DNA from: Adiantum capillus-veneris
Taxonomy: Eukaryota > Streptophyta > Polypodiopsida > Polypodiales > Pteridaceae
Assembly: GCA_014529385.2 (NCBI GenBank)
Contig: CM043950.1
Coordinates: 75,273,935 to 75,337,934, forward strand
Direction of reading: 5' to 3'
Length of the DNA stretch: 64,000 nucleotides
This document shows, one piece after another, positions 20,986 to 31,640 of the stretch; the first letter of the stretch is position 1, and each line of letters begins with the position of its first letter. Position numbers and translations under genes: made by a program. The notes beneath the pieces are model-generated. The model was not told where the DNA came from. It saw only the letters and a program-made list of their open reading frames with translations, and did no database searches.

Positions 20986-23092
20986 ATAACTCTAATTCCT
21001 TTTGGTTGCTTTTATTTTCTTTTGCTAAAGCATTAGGTTCATTTTGAGAATCTTTAACAAAAATCATGTACACGGAAATAGAGCTCTTTATTGACTTGTT
21101 GAAAGCTGGTGTATGTACAATGGGGATGGTGTTACCCATCTCCCTAGCATCTATATACATGTCCTTTTCCCTGAACTTAAAGGAGATTCTCCTTTCAGGA
21201 AATTTAACATGGGCTGCCAGACGGTCAAACCATGGTGCCCCTAGGATTACATCCTCATGCTTGAGAGGAGAGATAAAGAAGTCCTCTTTGTCCACATAGC
21301 CTTGGACATGAAGCCTCAATTTCCCGATTAAGGGAGTGACTGAAGCTTCTTGCCCCTTGAAGGCACTGTCTGCGGGTAGGATATCTCCCATCTCGTAGGA
21401 TTGTATGCCTAGCTTGGTGGCTAACTCCATAGATATGAAATTGTGAGTAGAACCAGGGTCAAAGAGAATAAAAGCATCATGTTCTCTTACCTTTCCCCAA
21501 GCATGGCATAGAGGAGATCCTTTGTGGTGAGTTTGGCGAATCTCCTCCTCTTGGATTTCAACCAAAGAAGCTCTAGGAGGATCTTGGCGGTTGTTCTTTT
21601 GGGGACAAGCGCGATACGCATGCCCTTGTTCGCCGCACTTGAAACACTGGTTATCTTTACGATAACGCTCAAGCTCTTCAGGAGAGAGTTTATTCTTTCC
21701 TTTGTAAACTCCCTTCTCTTTAGCTTTGTTGGAATTGCCCTTAGGAGACTTTTGGACATTGTCCTTCCCCTTAGGCTCATTGGAACCCTTGTTTTCCGGG
21801 GGCTTATTATTTCTTTTACCCCCCGTTTGGAAATTGATTCGCGAGGCCACCATAGTATGGTGTATTACCGCCGATATGGTACGTGGCCTTTGGGAGTTGA
21901 CATACTCCGCCATTTCTTCGGTTAAGCCCGCACAAAATTGTTGCTTTTGCTCTCCAAAATCCAACTTTTTGAAGACAGTGGCTTTGAGTTGTAGGTCCCA
22001 AAACTTGTCTACATATTTGTGGATGGATTCATTGGGAGAGAGCTTTAAGCTTCGCCATTCGGTGAGTACTTTGTCTTTGGCATCGGTGGCCAAAAACTGC
22101 TTCATAATGGAAGCTCTTAAAGCCTTCCATGTTCGTGGAGCTTCACCGTTGGCTCGTAGGCTAGACCACCATTGTCTGGCGGACTTTTGAAAGTGCATAG
22201 CTACATGGCGTAGCTTAGAGGACTCCGTGAAGCCCTCATCTCCAAACGCCGCATCGAATTGCTGGATAAAGGCCAAAACTTTGTCTGTAGCACCGAAGGT
22301 GCCATCATAGGTAAGGAAAGAGATGCTCTTCCCTCCCTCTTTGAATTTCTTCAGCTTGGAGGACCTCTTCCATGCGGCATAGGATTTCCTATGGCCTCTT
22401 CTTTTTGATGGTTCAAAAGTTGCACCATCACTTTCTTCAGAAGGTGAAGAATTTGAAGAAGGTGGAGAAGAGGGTGACCTCTTTCTCGCCTTTTTCTTGT
22501 CTTGATCTTTGTCGTCTTCACCATAGCTTTCATAAGAGGAAGAGGATGAAGAAGATGGAGAAGAGGGTGTCCTCTTTCTCGCCTTTTTCTTCTCTTGCTT
22601 TTTATCATCCCTCTTTGAATTATGGCGTGGAGAAGAGTGTGATGGTCTTCTCCGCTTTGGTGGTGATGGAGAGCGTTTAGCCCGCCGTCTTCGTGAAGCC
22701 ATCTCCGCCGAGGTGGCGGGAGACTCGCTTCTTTCTCGTTCCTTCGGTGGAGGCTCTTGAGTTCTCCTTTGGGAAGGAGATGCATCATCAAGAAGTAAGT
22801 TCTTGAGCCCTTCATATGGATTCTCTTCTTCTTCCCGAATCGGAGAGAGACCTCTTTTGGTAGTCTCACAAGGAGGCTTCCTAGGTGTTCTCTCGTCATG
22901 GTGATGAGCTTGGAGAATCCCGTGAGCACGGAGCTGCCGTTGCACTTCACTTTGGAGAGATGGATTGCCCATGGCTTGTTGAAGCCTAGAAACAAGATAG
23001 TTAACAAGCATTGAAGCATCATTAGTAGCTTGCTCATGAGCAAAATCAAAGTTATCAACATTAATTTCACTCTCTTTACTATTGTCAGCCAT
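20986..23092 (-). pseudogene. gag: Gag and protease of the inner chromovirus
   Basis: Starts at ATG 23090-23092 with MADNSKESEINVDNFDF, the same start as in the second copy. A long Arg/Lys/Ser-rich region (residues ~120-240) contains KKARKR repeats. The gag domain follows (FIQQFDAAFGDEG, QWWSSLRANGE). A CCHC knuckle CFKCGEQGHAYRAC lies at ~481-494. The protease motif is FDPGSTHNFIS (~541). Gag and protease are in one frame, as in most chromoviruses. Near 20986 a C present in the second copy (TTATCCAAT) is missing, and the frame then runs off into 60 nonsense codons to a stop at 20804. Confidence 0.87.
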
Positions 23093-23493
23093 TCTAACAA
23101 CTTTTAGGTGTAAACTTTTTAGGTGTACTTTGGCACTTCAAGCCCTAGTTGCTACTCCTCTTTACCCCTTTAGAAAAAGCACTCAAGCTACTGTACCCGC
23201 GGCTCGAATACCATTAATTGCAAGGAATAGAAGAGAGGGTCTTTCGACACCAAAACAGCACCGGCTCCTGTCAAGCTTCTAATAGCTCAATAGTGGTTAA
23301 GCCGTAGGCAAGCCCCGTAGGACTCCACTATTAAGACCATAGCTCTCGACGGTGATGCCCCGTTAACTGCACAAAGGCAAGCGCACCGCAAGGCTGAAAA
23401 ATCCCTATTCTACTTACTCACAGGCAATTAATAATACCAACCATTTGTAGCTAGCTTGAGGACCTCCCTTCTTGAGCAAGAAAAGAGAAACCT
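23093..23493 (-). other. Leader of the inner chromovirus
   Basis: Noncoding stretch between the primer site and gag. It contains one copy of the ~112-bp block that is duplicated in the second chromovirus. Confidence 0.8.
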
Positions 23494-23509
23494 TGAGCTC
23501 TGATACCAA
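23494..23509 (-). promoter_or_regulatory. Primer-binding site (initiator Met tRNA type)
   Basis: On the minus strand TTGGTATCAGAGCTCA follows the LTR end directly. TGGTATCAGAGC is the usual complement of the 3' end of plant initiator Met tRNA, which primes minus-strand synthesis. Confidence 0.93.
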
Positions 23510-25099
23510 TGTAACATTTAATGGCCTAAAATCTTTTGTGTAGCGGAATTTAGCATGAACATAGTGGGCATTTCATTAGAGTTCATTCCTAATGAGAATT
23601 ACAAGAGTGCTTGGGTGGAGAGAGCAACAAAAAGCATAACACCTAGTTAGATAGCATCGACAATACTTTCAAAAGAGAGAGCAATTAAGCTATTGACAAC
23701 AGTTGAGGACCGGATTTGCATGGAGCCGGTCCCCCCTCCAAAAGGCTTTGTATTATGGTTTCTCCCATCAAGAGAGACATTGTACAATACAATTCTTTGT
23801 GTTCCTTCAAGACTAGCTAGTGCAATGAAGATGGAAGCTTCATACACCAAGCAAAACACTTAATCAAACACAACTTGAATTATCCCCGTTCTCAGACCCA
23901 AGACCTCACATACCTTCGAAGATGGTGAGAGCTAGCAGGGTATGAGAGTAGATTGAGAGGAAAAAGAAGTATCTTACGAGAAAGAAGTACATCTCCTCAC
24001 ATAATCACTCATATTAGCATAGCTTAGCTTAGTAATTAGCTTGGTAGAGAAGATGAGCATGCATTGAAGCTTGGCTCTTGGTTGGATTTGCATCCACATG
24101 CCAAGAGAGTGTTGATGTAGGCTTCTATCTCACAAGCTTGGAGTAGGTGATGAGCTCTCCATTAAAGCTTGGGAGGAGATAGAGTATTTTCCCTTCACAC
24201 ATGGTCAAGTGTGAGAGTGTGTGTGTCAATGCCAAGCAAAAATCAGCCCCCCCCCTCTCTTGGGCGAGCCCTAGCTGCTAAATAAGTCTGGCTTTTGCCT
24301 CATTGGACCTCCCCAGGTCAAGCCAATAGGGATTAAGCAGCATAAGTGATAGCCTTCTGACATGTGTCCCCCTTTCCCCTTTTGTGAGAGCTTTAGGTAA
24401 TTAAATAATTAAACTAAACTCTCATTGGACCCCTTTGCCTCCTGGCCAATAGGAATCAGGCAAGCCATGGGGCTTCTGAATGCTCATTGGACCCCTTGGG
24501 AGACTGCCCAATAGTCTTCTAGGACACTTAATTCTTATTGGTTTCTTTTATTAAATGTTTTTAAATTAATTAAACTAGATTTACTCTAGCTTAATTCTCA
24601 TTGGTCCACTTCAAGGGTCTTCCAATAGGAATTGGGCACACCTTGTGGGCATCTGGCCTAGGGAGCTGACATGTGTCCCTCATTCCCTTTGTGTAAAGGG
24701 AGCCTGTGTGTGTGTGTGTGGCTTTCTCTCTCATCCCCTAGCTTTGGGGCTCGCCCCCTCCCATGTAGGGATATGCAAAGACTTCTAGGGCACACACTAA
24801 GCATCCAATTTTTCCTAGGGTTAACCTTTGGACACAACCTTTGAATTTTGGAACCTTAGCATTTTGGAAGTCTTAATGGGCTGAACCTTAGGGTCTTTTT
24901 GGCCCATTGTTTCACATGGCTCTTTTGCAGATGGCCCCCCCTTTGGATCCCTATTTTCCCTCCTTTGGATCCCTACTGTGGCCGGTCTGCTAACTTAACC
25001 AATATTCTAGCTTTTTCTCCCTTGGCACTTCCCCACATTAAATGATCAGTTTAATATGAGAAAATCATTTAGGAGAATTAGATATTGATTATTATGACA
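23510..25099 (-). repeat. 5' LTR of the inner chromovirus
   Basis: 1590 bp, same length as the 3' LTR and different from it at five positions by my count. Drives transcription toward lower coordinates. Confidence 0.96.
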
Positions 25100-25662
25100 G
25101 AAGACCAGAAAAAACGTGGAGAAGAGAGGAGGAACAGCCGCAGGTGTGTTTTTGCTCATTTTGGAGCCTGTTTTGGCCGTAAACTGCTCATCCGAGGTCG
25201 GATTTGAGCACTTTGACATTGTAGACTGGGGTTTTGGGCCGTTCCGGACGCCATGGCGCTGTCCATTTTGCCAAATTCCTCACTATTTTCCTGCTGTTTT
25301 TCTGTGTAAGTTTCTCCTATGAGCGAAGTTTCTGTTCCAGTTTGTGATTGTATCTGGCTTATTTTACCCATATTGTGTGAGCTGTTTGCCCCATTGGTGT
25401 TGGCCCAAGATCATTTGTATCTAAACATCAGAAATTCTCCTCTTTTGAGCTGAGTTTTTTGGGTGTGTGTGTGTGTGTGTGTCTGTGTGGAGTGGGCAAG
25501 TGGATAGTCTCTCTCCTCTCACTCCAGAGATGTGTTCCCTGTCTCGGCCAGGTGTGTTGTGTAAGCCGAGTGGTGCCCCATAGTGTGTGTGTGTGTGTAT
25601 CTTCCCAAGAGTGTGTGTCGGGTCGTTATAGAGGCGTTGTGTGTGTTTTCATCCCGCTCACA
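25100..25662 (+). repeat. 3' LTR of the Tat element, second part
   Basis: Resumes with GAAGACCAGAAAAAACG, matching the 5' LTR from about 8814, and ends CATCCCGCTCACA as in the 5' LTR. LINE ORF1 sequence follows at once. Confidence 0.95.
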
Positions 25663-26499
25663 ACGGCATCGGAAACTATGATCATGGCGTACTTGGTATC
25701 ATTGCAAGAGACCGTAAACAAACAAGGCGAAGACTTACGAGCACTTGCAATGGAGAATGGCACACTAAGGGTACTTGTGGTTGAGAATGAGAATCTCAAG
25801 AGGACACTTGAGATGCAAACAACACGTTGGATGCAACTTGAAGAGGAAGTCAAGGAATGTAAACGCTCTCTTGTGGACTTGAATGCTTTGAAGGAGCGGA
25901 TGAGCAAAGTGGAGCATGACCATGTATTGAAAGGGGAGAAATTTGACACTATGAGCTGGGATGTATGCGACATGAAAAATGTATGCACAAACAAGTCTTG
26001 GGCTGATGTATGTGGTAGCAATGTGGTTTCTAATTCCTCACTCATGCAAGCTATGGTTCAAACAAAGAATGTTGAGAATGTGGATGTGGAGGAGTTGAAG
26101 GAACGGGAGCGACGTTCCAAGAACATTGTTATTCGTGGAATTCCCGAAGAGAAGTTAGAGACACCTCCTTCTCTTGCCATTGTTATTGAAGATTTCTTCA
26201 AAACCCACTTTGGCATGTCCGGAGTTATGGTCTATGGAGCACATAGAGTGGGGAAGCAAGGAGCTCCTCGCTCGAGAGAACGGCCAATTGTATGCACCAT
26301 GCCGGATGAGACCAAGCAAAAGATTATCCTTGATAATAGTTGGATCTATTTGAGGGATACAAAATGTTTTGTATGTGAAGATTGCACTATTAAGCAACAA
26401 AATATGCGTCGCAAGGAATATGAGGAAAATAATAAAAACAAGGAGATCTCTCATGAAGAAAATGTGCCCAAGGAGGAGGCAAGTCTCTCAAGCAAATAG
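25663..26499 (+). pseudogene. LINE ORF1, main part
   Basis: Continues the 38 codons at 8117. A heptad-rich stretch (LVSLQETVNKQGEDL through VEHDHVLKGE) predicts a coiled coil. An RRM-like domain of the L1 ORF1 type then begins at ERRSKNIVIRGIPE and runs through GAHRVGKQ, RPIVCTMPDETKQKII and a CTD ending near RRKEYEENN. Such proteins bind element RNA as trimers. The upstream open frame in the LTR (from 25459) is fortuitous. TAG at 26497-26499 ends the ORF and is followed, in the same frame, by ORF2. Apart from the insertion, no lesion is seen. Confidence 0.82.
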
Positions 26500-29400
26500 G
26501 GATGCGTAACCTATGAGACCGAGTTACAATTGAAAATATGCTTTTGGAATTGTAATGGATACCCATGGAATGCGGGGGTTGGCATTGATGAACTAACAAG
26601 CAAAGCCGATGTTGTACTTCTTGTTGAAACTTGGGAGCATGATACACAAAGGATTAACGGCTTGGAGGATTACAATGTACATTCATTGATGTGGTCAAAG
26701 AATCTCAAGAAACGAAGAGGACAAGGAGGGTTAGCATGTATGGTTAAGAAAGGATTGGAAGATTTTGTATCAATTGTGAAAGATGACAAGTACAAACGTT
26801 ATGTATGGCTGAAAATTATGACACCAAAAAGAGCACCCATTTTTGTAGCCGGTTGCTACATTCCTCATCACGATTCTCCCTTTTATGCTTGCATGGATAG
26901 AGATCAACCATTTTCTGATTTGGAAGAGGACATTTCTTATTTCAAAGGTGAAGGTGATGTTATTGTATTTGGGGACATGAATGCTCGCACAAAAACATTG
27001 CAACATGATACTCAACAATTTGATATGCCATACATTTCAAGGGAGTTGGAGGAAGTTCACTTGTATGATCGTACTTCAATGGATGAGAAAGAGCCGGATC
27101 ACTATGGAAAGTTACTTTTACACATGTGTAATAGCACGGGTATGCTCATTGCCAATGGTGTATCTTTGTGGAGTGGAACCAATGGACTTACATGTAGGAG
27201 ACATAATGGGGATAGTGTGATTGACTATATGCTACTCTCTGAAGCCATCATGTATCGCATAAAGAGTTTTATGTTTGGTCAATGGACCCCGGAATCCGAC
27301 CATCGCACCGTATGTATTGACCTTTCATGTGGAGAAGCAACTAAGCATGATAATCTCAGCCAAAGGAAAGAGAAGTTATCACTATGTATGGATTTCAAAC
27401 GGGCACCAATGTACATTGAAATGGTTGAGAAAAAATTATGGATGACAAAGCTTCAATGTGATGCACCATTGGAAACTAAATGGGAAGCTTTCAAGAAAGC
27501 TATTCGTTCTTGTGCGGAAGAATGCTTTGCCATAAATCATCTCCATGGTATCAACAAAGATAGATCACGCAAAAGGTGGTTTGATAAAGAATGTCAAGAT
27601 GCTCGAAAGTCCTTGATAAAGCTTGATGCAACTATGGACAAAGACAACTATCAAAGTCATTTGCATACATACAAGGCATTGATTCAAAAGAAGAGAAGAA
27701 GATGGGAAGTAAAGCAACAAGAATTTCAAGTCCAAGAAAAGGCACATGCATGTGGAAGATTTTGGAGAAACTTGAGAGGCAAGCGGGTTGAGAATTTTGG
27801 TAACTTGAGTCTAGTGGATATGTACACACATTGTAGGCAATTATATGAGCAAGAAAATACTGGCAAAATGCCATTTTATGGTTCACTCCCATGTATGCCG
27901 TCTTTTTTTACTATTGAGGATGTATGCGGTGGGCTTGAAAAGTTGGCCACTCGTAAAGCGGGAGATCTTCAAGGTATCAAGCCGGAGATGATCAAATGGA
28001 CGGGAGATTTTACCCATGAGTGGATGTGTGATATGTTCAACCTTGCACTTCAACATGGTATGCCTTATGATTGGAGTACTAATTGGGTTAAGCCTTTGCA
28101 TAAAGGAGGGGATGTAAAGAATGTAAGCAACTACCGGACTATAATGATTGGGTCTCTTATGGAAAAGTTGTTTGGGAGCATAATGGAGATGAAATTGAGT
28201 GATTGGGCTGAAGAGAATGACAAGCGTGCAAAGGGACAAGTGGGTTTTCGTCGATGCCATAGCACCATTGATCATCTTGTCACTCTTCGTGTTCTCATGG
28301 AGGAAATTCGGTTGAAAGGCAAGCGATTGTATTGTTGTTTTGTGGACTTTAAGAAAGCCTTTGATATGATTCCACGTAACAATTTGTGGAGAAGGATGGA
28401 AGAACTCCAAGTGCCAAGTGAGTTTATGCTTGCGGTTTCTCGAATCTATGAGAAGGTGATTTGTCAATTGCAGATGGGAAGAGAAATTTCAGAAATTTTT
28501 GTAAGCACTATTGGGGTTAAACAAGGATGTCCATTGTCACCAACTCTCTTTGGTCTATGCATTGATCAATTGGAACAAATGGTACTTGACTTTATGCAAG
28601 AAGAAGGCATTGAAGAGGTCACTATTTGCAATGCGGTAATCATGCTTTTGTTGTATGCGGATGATGTAGTGCTTCTAGCACACACTTTAGAAGATGCACA
28701 AAAGCTTATGGTTGTCCTTAAGAACTTTTGCTTGCATAGTGGGCTGATTGTAAATGAATCCAAAACAAAGGTTATGCTTGTGAAAACCAACCATAAGGAG
28801 AAGCCATGCATTGTGTACAACAACGAGACACTTGAAGTTTCGAGAGCTTTAAGTACCTTGGCCTTGAGGTTCCATCCAATCACAAGTGGCATGAATGTGC
28901 TATGCGTCGTTTGGAAGCGGAAAAGAGAGCATATTATGCATTTGAGAACATGTGTAATGCGGAAAACATCAAGTGTTGGGTTCTCAAGAAGTATCTTTTT
29001 GATGCATTGGTGACACCGGTTCTTCTTTATGGAGTTGAAGTGTGGGGCGGGAGCATCTCAAAGTCTACTTGGAAAGAGTTTGAGAATGTCCAAAAGCATT
29101 TTCTTACAAACTTTCTCCAAGTTAAGACACAAACACCATATATGCTCCTACTTCTTGAGTCGGGATCTCTTCCAATTGAGGTTATGGGCATGGAAAGGGT
29201 TGTGGAGTACATGATAAAGATGCGTCAAAACCCCTCACATCGACTTCCTACAATTGCATGGGAAGCAAGCAAAAAAGTTCAAAAGACGCATAAAAGCAAG
29301 ATCTTGAGCACGGGATGGATGCAAGACATAAAGAAGTGGTTTGGGAGATGGGATGCATTACACTTGCTACATGATGCTTAAATTGACTCTCAAGTGAATG

Positions 29401-29732
29401 AAGCTTTTCTACAACGCCAATGTATTACGGCTTGGGAGAAATCCGGTGGGAAACGCTTCATACATTACACCACCTATATTGCCCCCAACTACAAAACCAT
29501 GTTCTTCGCTGAGAGAGGAAACCGTACTCACACTTACATGCTTGAGCCTATTCCCTTGTCCGCGATACGCACTATCTCAGCAATTCGGCTTAGCTCCCAT
29601 TTCCTTCGATGCGAGATAGGGCGTTGGGGCAATGGAGAAGAGTCAAATCGATTGTGCACATTATGCTCACTACAAGTTCGAGAGTCTGAGTACCACACAC
29701 TACTAGAGTGCTCAGCTTTTGATCACATCTGA
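26500..29732 (+). pseudogene. LINE ORF2: AP-like endonuclease and reverse transcriptase
   Basis: The frame opens directly after the ORF1 stop. It shows an AP endonuclease (FWNCNG; VFGDMNAR ~147; DSVIDYMLL; ESDHRTV ~254), then reverse transcriptase: WVKPLHKGGDVKNVSNYRTI, FVDFKKAFD (~604), GVKQGCPLSP (~663) and the active site YADD (~709). Near 28845 one base is lost. In the shifted frame the expected FKYLG and PVLLYGVEVWGG motifs appear (28902-29381). A TAA at 29379-29381 then interrupts the same frame, which continues to 29732 with a C-terminal CX2CX9HX4C zinc motif (CTLC...H...C). ORF2 nicks the target and reverse-transcribes the RNA at the nick. There is no ATG before the catalytic Asn of the endonuclease; the first in-frame ATG is at 26689. 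Confidence 0.88.
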
Positions 29733-29941
29733 ACTTGCTTCTCTCACATTTTCAGCCATAACTTAGACCTACACACTTTCCTCTCCCAGCCAAAGTGTGG
29801 ACTCTCCATTGCGACTCTCATCACTACAATTTTGGAGCATCGAGAGTCACTCATCAGCCATACACATACTACATCACATGTAACTTTGGTCCCATAGGTC
29901 ATATTTGACCTCCGAGGACGATAATAAAATCTATCTATCTA

Positions 29942-29944
<3 letters not shown>
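29733..29944 (+). other. 3' UTR and tail of the LINE
   Basis: Shared with the truncated copy at 7716-7966. Ends CCGAGGACGATAATA, then a short TCTA repeat, then (TC)n. There is no poly(A) tail. Confidence 0.8.
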
Positions 29945-29995
<51 letters not shown>

Positions 29996-30055
29996 TCCCT
30001 CCCTATTTCTCTAATTCCCTCTCTCTCTCTCTCTCTCTCTATTTCCCTATCTTTT

Positions 30056-30088
<33 letters not shown>

Positions 30089-30168
30089 CACTCTCTATTT
30101 CTATCTCTCTCTCTCTCTCTCTCTATTTCTCTATTTCCCAATCTCTCTATCTATCTCTCTCTATTTTC

Positions 30169-30217
<49 letters not shown>

Positions 30218-30303
30218 ATTTCCTACACACACTCACACATTCCTCTCTCTCTCTCTCTCTTTCCTACACACACACACACACGATGTAGAGAGAGAGAGAG
30301 AGG
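29945..30303. repeat. TC-rich tract ending in an (AG)n and G run
   Basis: Long (TC)n runs with TATATA and TTTCCC interruptions are followed by (CA)n. At 30285-30314 an (AG)n run and a run of about 13 G follow, so TC and AG tracts face each other. Confidence 0.93.
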
Positions 30304-30329
30304 GGGGGGGGGGAGATCAATAATACCTG

Positions 30330-30605
30330 TGATGCAGGTTTCCAAGGGTAGATCTGTGCGCGCGCTTGCAGGCAAAAATGACCGCCTACTCATGGATTTG
30401 GTTTTTCCCCCAAGTTTTTGTCGTCGATATACGCGTGGAAATATGCGTGAAAACACCCAGCTTTTGACAGGAATTTCCATGTGTATTTCCACGTCTGTAT
30501 CGATGCGTATATCGACGAGCGCTATGCCCATCGAAAAGCGCGTGGACAGGTACGGTGTGTCGAAATATGGGGCGTCGAAAGCTGGGTATTATGTTGTAGT
30601 GCTAT
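30330..30605. other. CpG-dense patch
   Basis: About 22 CpG dinucleotides fall within 245 bp (30358-30602), including GCGCGCGC, ACGCG, ATCGACGAGCGC and AAGCGCG. The rest of the window is poor in CpG. A plus-strand frame of about 130 codons crosses it, but no motif is seen. Confidence 0.6.
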
Positions 30606-30609
30606 AAGA

Positions 30610-31640
30610 ATCAAGCTCTCTAGAAGATTATTGGACAGTCTCCCAAGGGGTCCAATGAGCATTCAACAGCTCAATGGCTTGCTTGATTCCTATTGGCCAG
30701 GAGGCAAAGAGGTCCAATGAGAGTTTAGTTGAATTAAGTAATTACCTAAATCTCTCACAAAAGGGCAAAGGGGACACATGTCAGAAGACTATCACTTATG
30801 CTACTTTATTTTCATTGGCTAGGCCTGGGGATGTCCAATGAGGTGTGAGGATGAGCATATAGCAAGAGGGGTCGACTAAGACAGAGAGGGGGACTGATTT
30901 TTCAAAGGCATTATTGACTTACACACTCACACAATCTATGTGTGAAGCAAGAAGACTCTCTCTCTCCTTCTCAAGCTTTAATGGAAAGCTTACCACCTAC
31001 TCCAAGCGTGTGAGAAGGGAGGCCTACACCAACAATTCTTGGCTTTGTGATGCAAATCCAACCAAGAGCCAAGATTCAATGTATTCTCATCTCCTCTACC
31101 ATGCTAATTACTAAGCTAAGCTATGCTAATAAGAGTGATTATGTGACTCGTGAGGAGATGTATATCTTTCTTGTAAGAATACTCCGTCTTCCTCTCAATC
31201 TATTGTCATACCCTGCTAGCTCTCACCATCTTCGAAGGTGTGAGAGGTCTTGGGTCTGAGACTGTGAGGGAATTGATGTTGTGTTTAATAAGTGTTGTGC
31301 TTAGTGCTTGAAGTTTCCATCTTCATACAACTAGGTAGTATTGAAGGAACACAAAGAATTGTATTGTAAAATGTCTCTCATGATGGGAGAAACCATAATA
31401 CAAAGCCTTTTGGAGGGGGGACCGGCTCCATGCAAATCCAATCCTCAACTGTTGTCAATTGCTTAATTTCTCTCTCTTTTGAAGTATTGTTCATGCTATC
31501 TAACTAGGTGTTATGCTTTTTGTTGCTCTCTCCACCCAAGCACTCTTGTTATTCTCATTAGGAATCTATTCTAATGAAATGCTCACTGTGTTTATGGTAT
31601 TTTCCACTACACACAAGTTACTAGGCCATTAAATGTTACA
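30610..31640 (+). mobile_element. Partial LTR of the chromovirus family (3' two thirds)
   Basis: Starts within the LTR at the phrase TCTAGAAGATTATTGG and follows the family LTR to its end GGCCATTAAATGTTACA at 31640. It contains the phrase GGAGGGGGGACCGGCTCC near 31413. No primer site follows, so it is not the 5' LTR of a retained element. It is more diverged than the complete copies. Confidence 0.85.

Larger units (their letters stand above)
16197..25099 (-). mobile_element. Chromovirus (chromodomain Ty3/gypsy), inner element
   Basis: An 8,903-bp element on the minus strand, inserted in the Tat 3' LTR with the 5-bp duplication GAAGA at 16192-16196 and 25100-25104. Both LTRs are 1590 bp, and I count five substitutions between them, so it is the youngest insertion in the nest. 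It has an initiator-Met primer site, gag, protease, RT, RNase H, integrase and a chromodomain, in gypsy order. Coding capacity is broken by a 1-nt deletion (about 20986), TGA (19794-19796) and TAG (18315-18317). A second copy of the family lies at 47310-56377. Confidence 0.96.
8232..25662 (+). mobile_element. Tat-type Ty3/gypsy retrotransposon (outer element)
   Basis: LTRs of about 1.14 kb enclose a gag-pol region with two RNase H domains, which is the mark of the Tat lineage. The element measures about 8.5 kb without the nested chromovirus (16197-25099). It is inserted in LINE ORF1, with ACGG (or AACGG) on both sides. The LTRs read TG...CA, except that the 3' copy starts TT. I count roughly 20 substitutions between the LTRs, so the insertion is older than the inner element. 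It has two in-frame stops (11629 and 14722) but otherwise long open frames. Confidence 0.92.
8036..29944 (+). mobile_element. Near full-length LINE, split by nested LTR elements
   Basis: The LINE occupies 8036-8231 and 25663-29944, about 4.48 kb once the 17.4-kb insertion is set aside. It has a very short 5' UTR (about 80 bp), an ORF1 of about 315 codons, an ORF2 of about 1,075 codons with an AP-type endonuclease and reverse transcriptase, a 3' UTR of about 210 bp, and a TCTA-repeat tail that merges with (TC)n. No RNase H domain is evident. It is no longer functional: ORF1 is split, ORF2 has one frameshift and one internal stop. TC tracts touch both ends, so a target duplication cannot be seen. 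The clade is not assigned. The type of ORF1 suggests the L1/Tx1 side of LINE diversity, which is inference. Confidence 0.88.

Noticed and set aside
21487-22190. Several plus- and minus-strand frames of 60 to 150 codons across the chromovirus gag (also at 49825-50985)
   Set aside because: Shadows of gag and protease in other frames.
25459-25662. Open frame upstream of LINE ORF1 that makes a longer protein
   Set aside because: It lies within the Tat 3' LTR, and the fusion exists only because of the insertion. The real N-terminus is at 8117.
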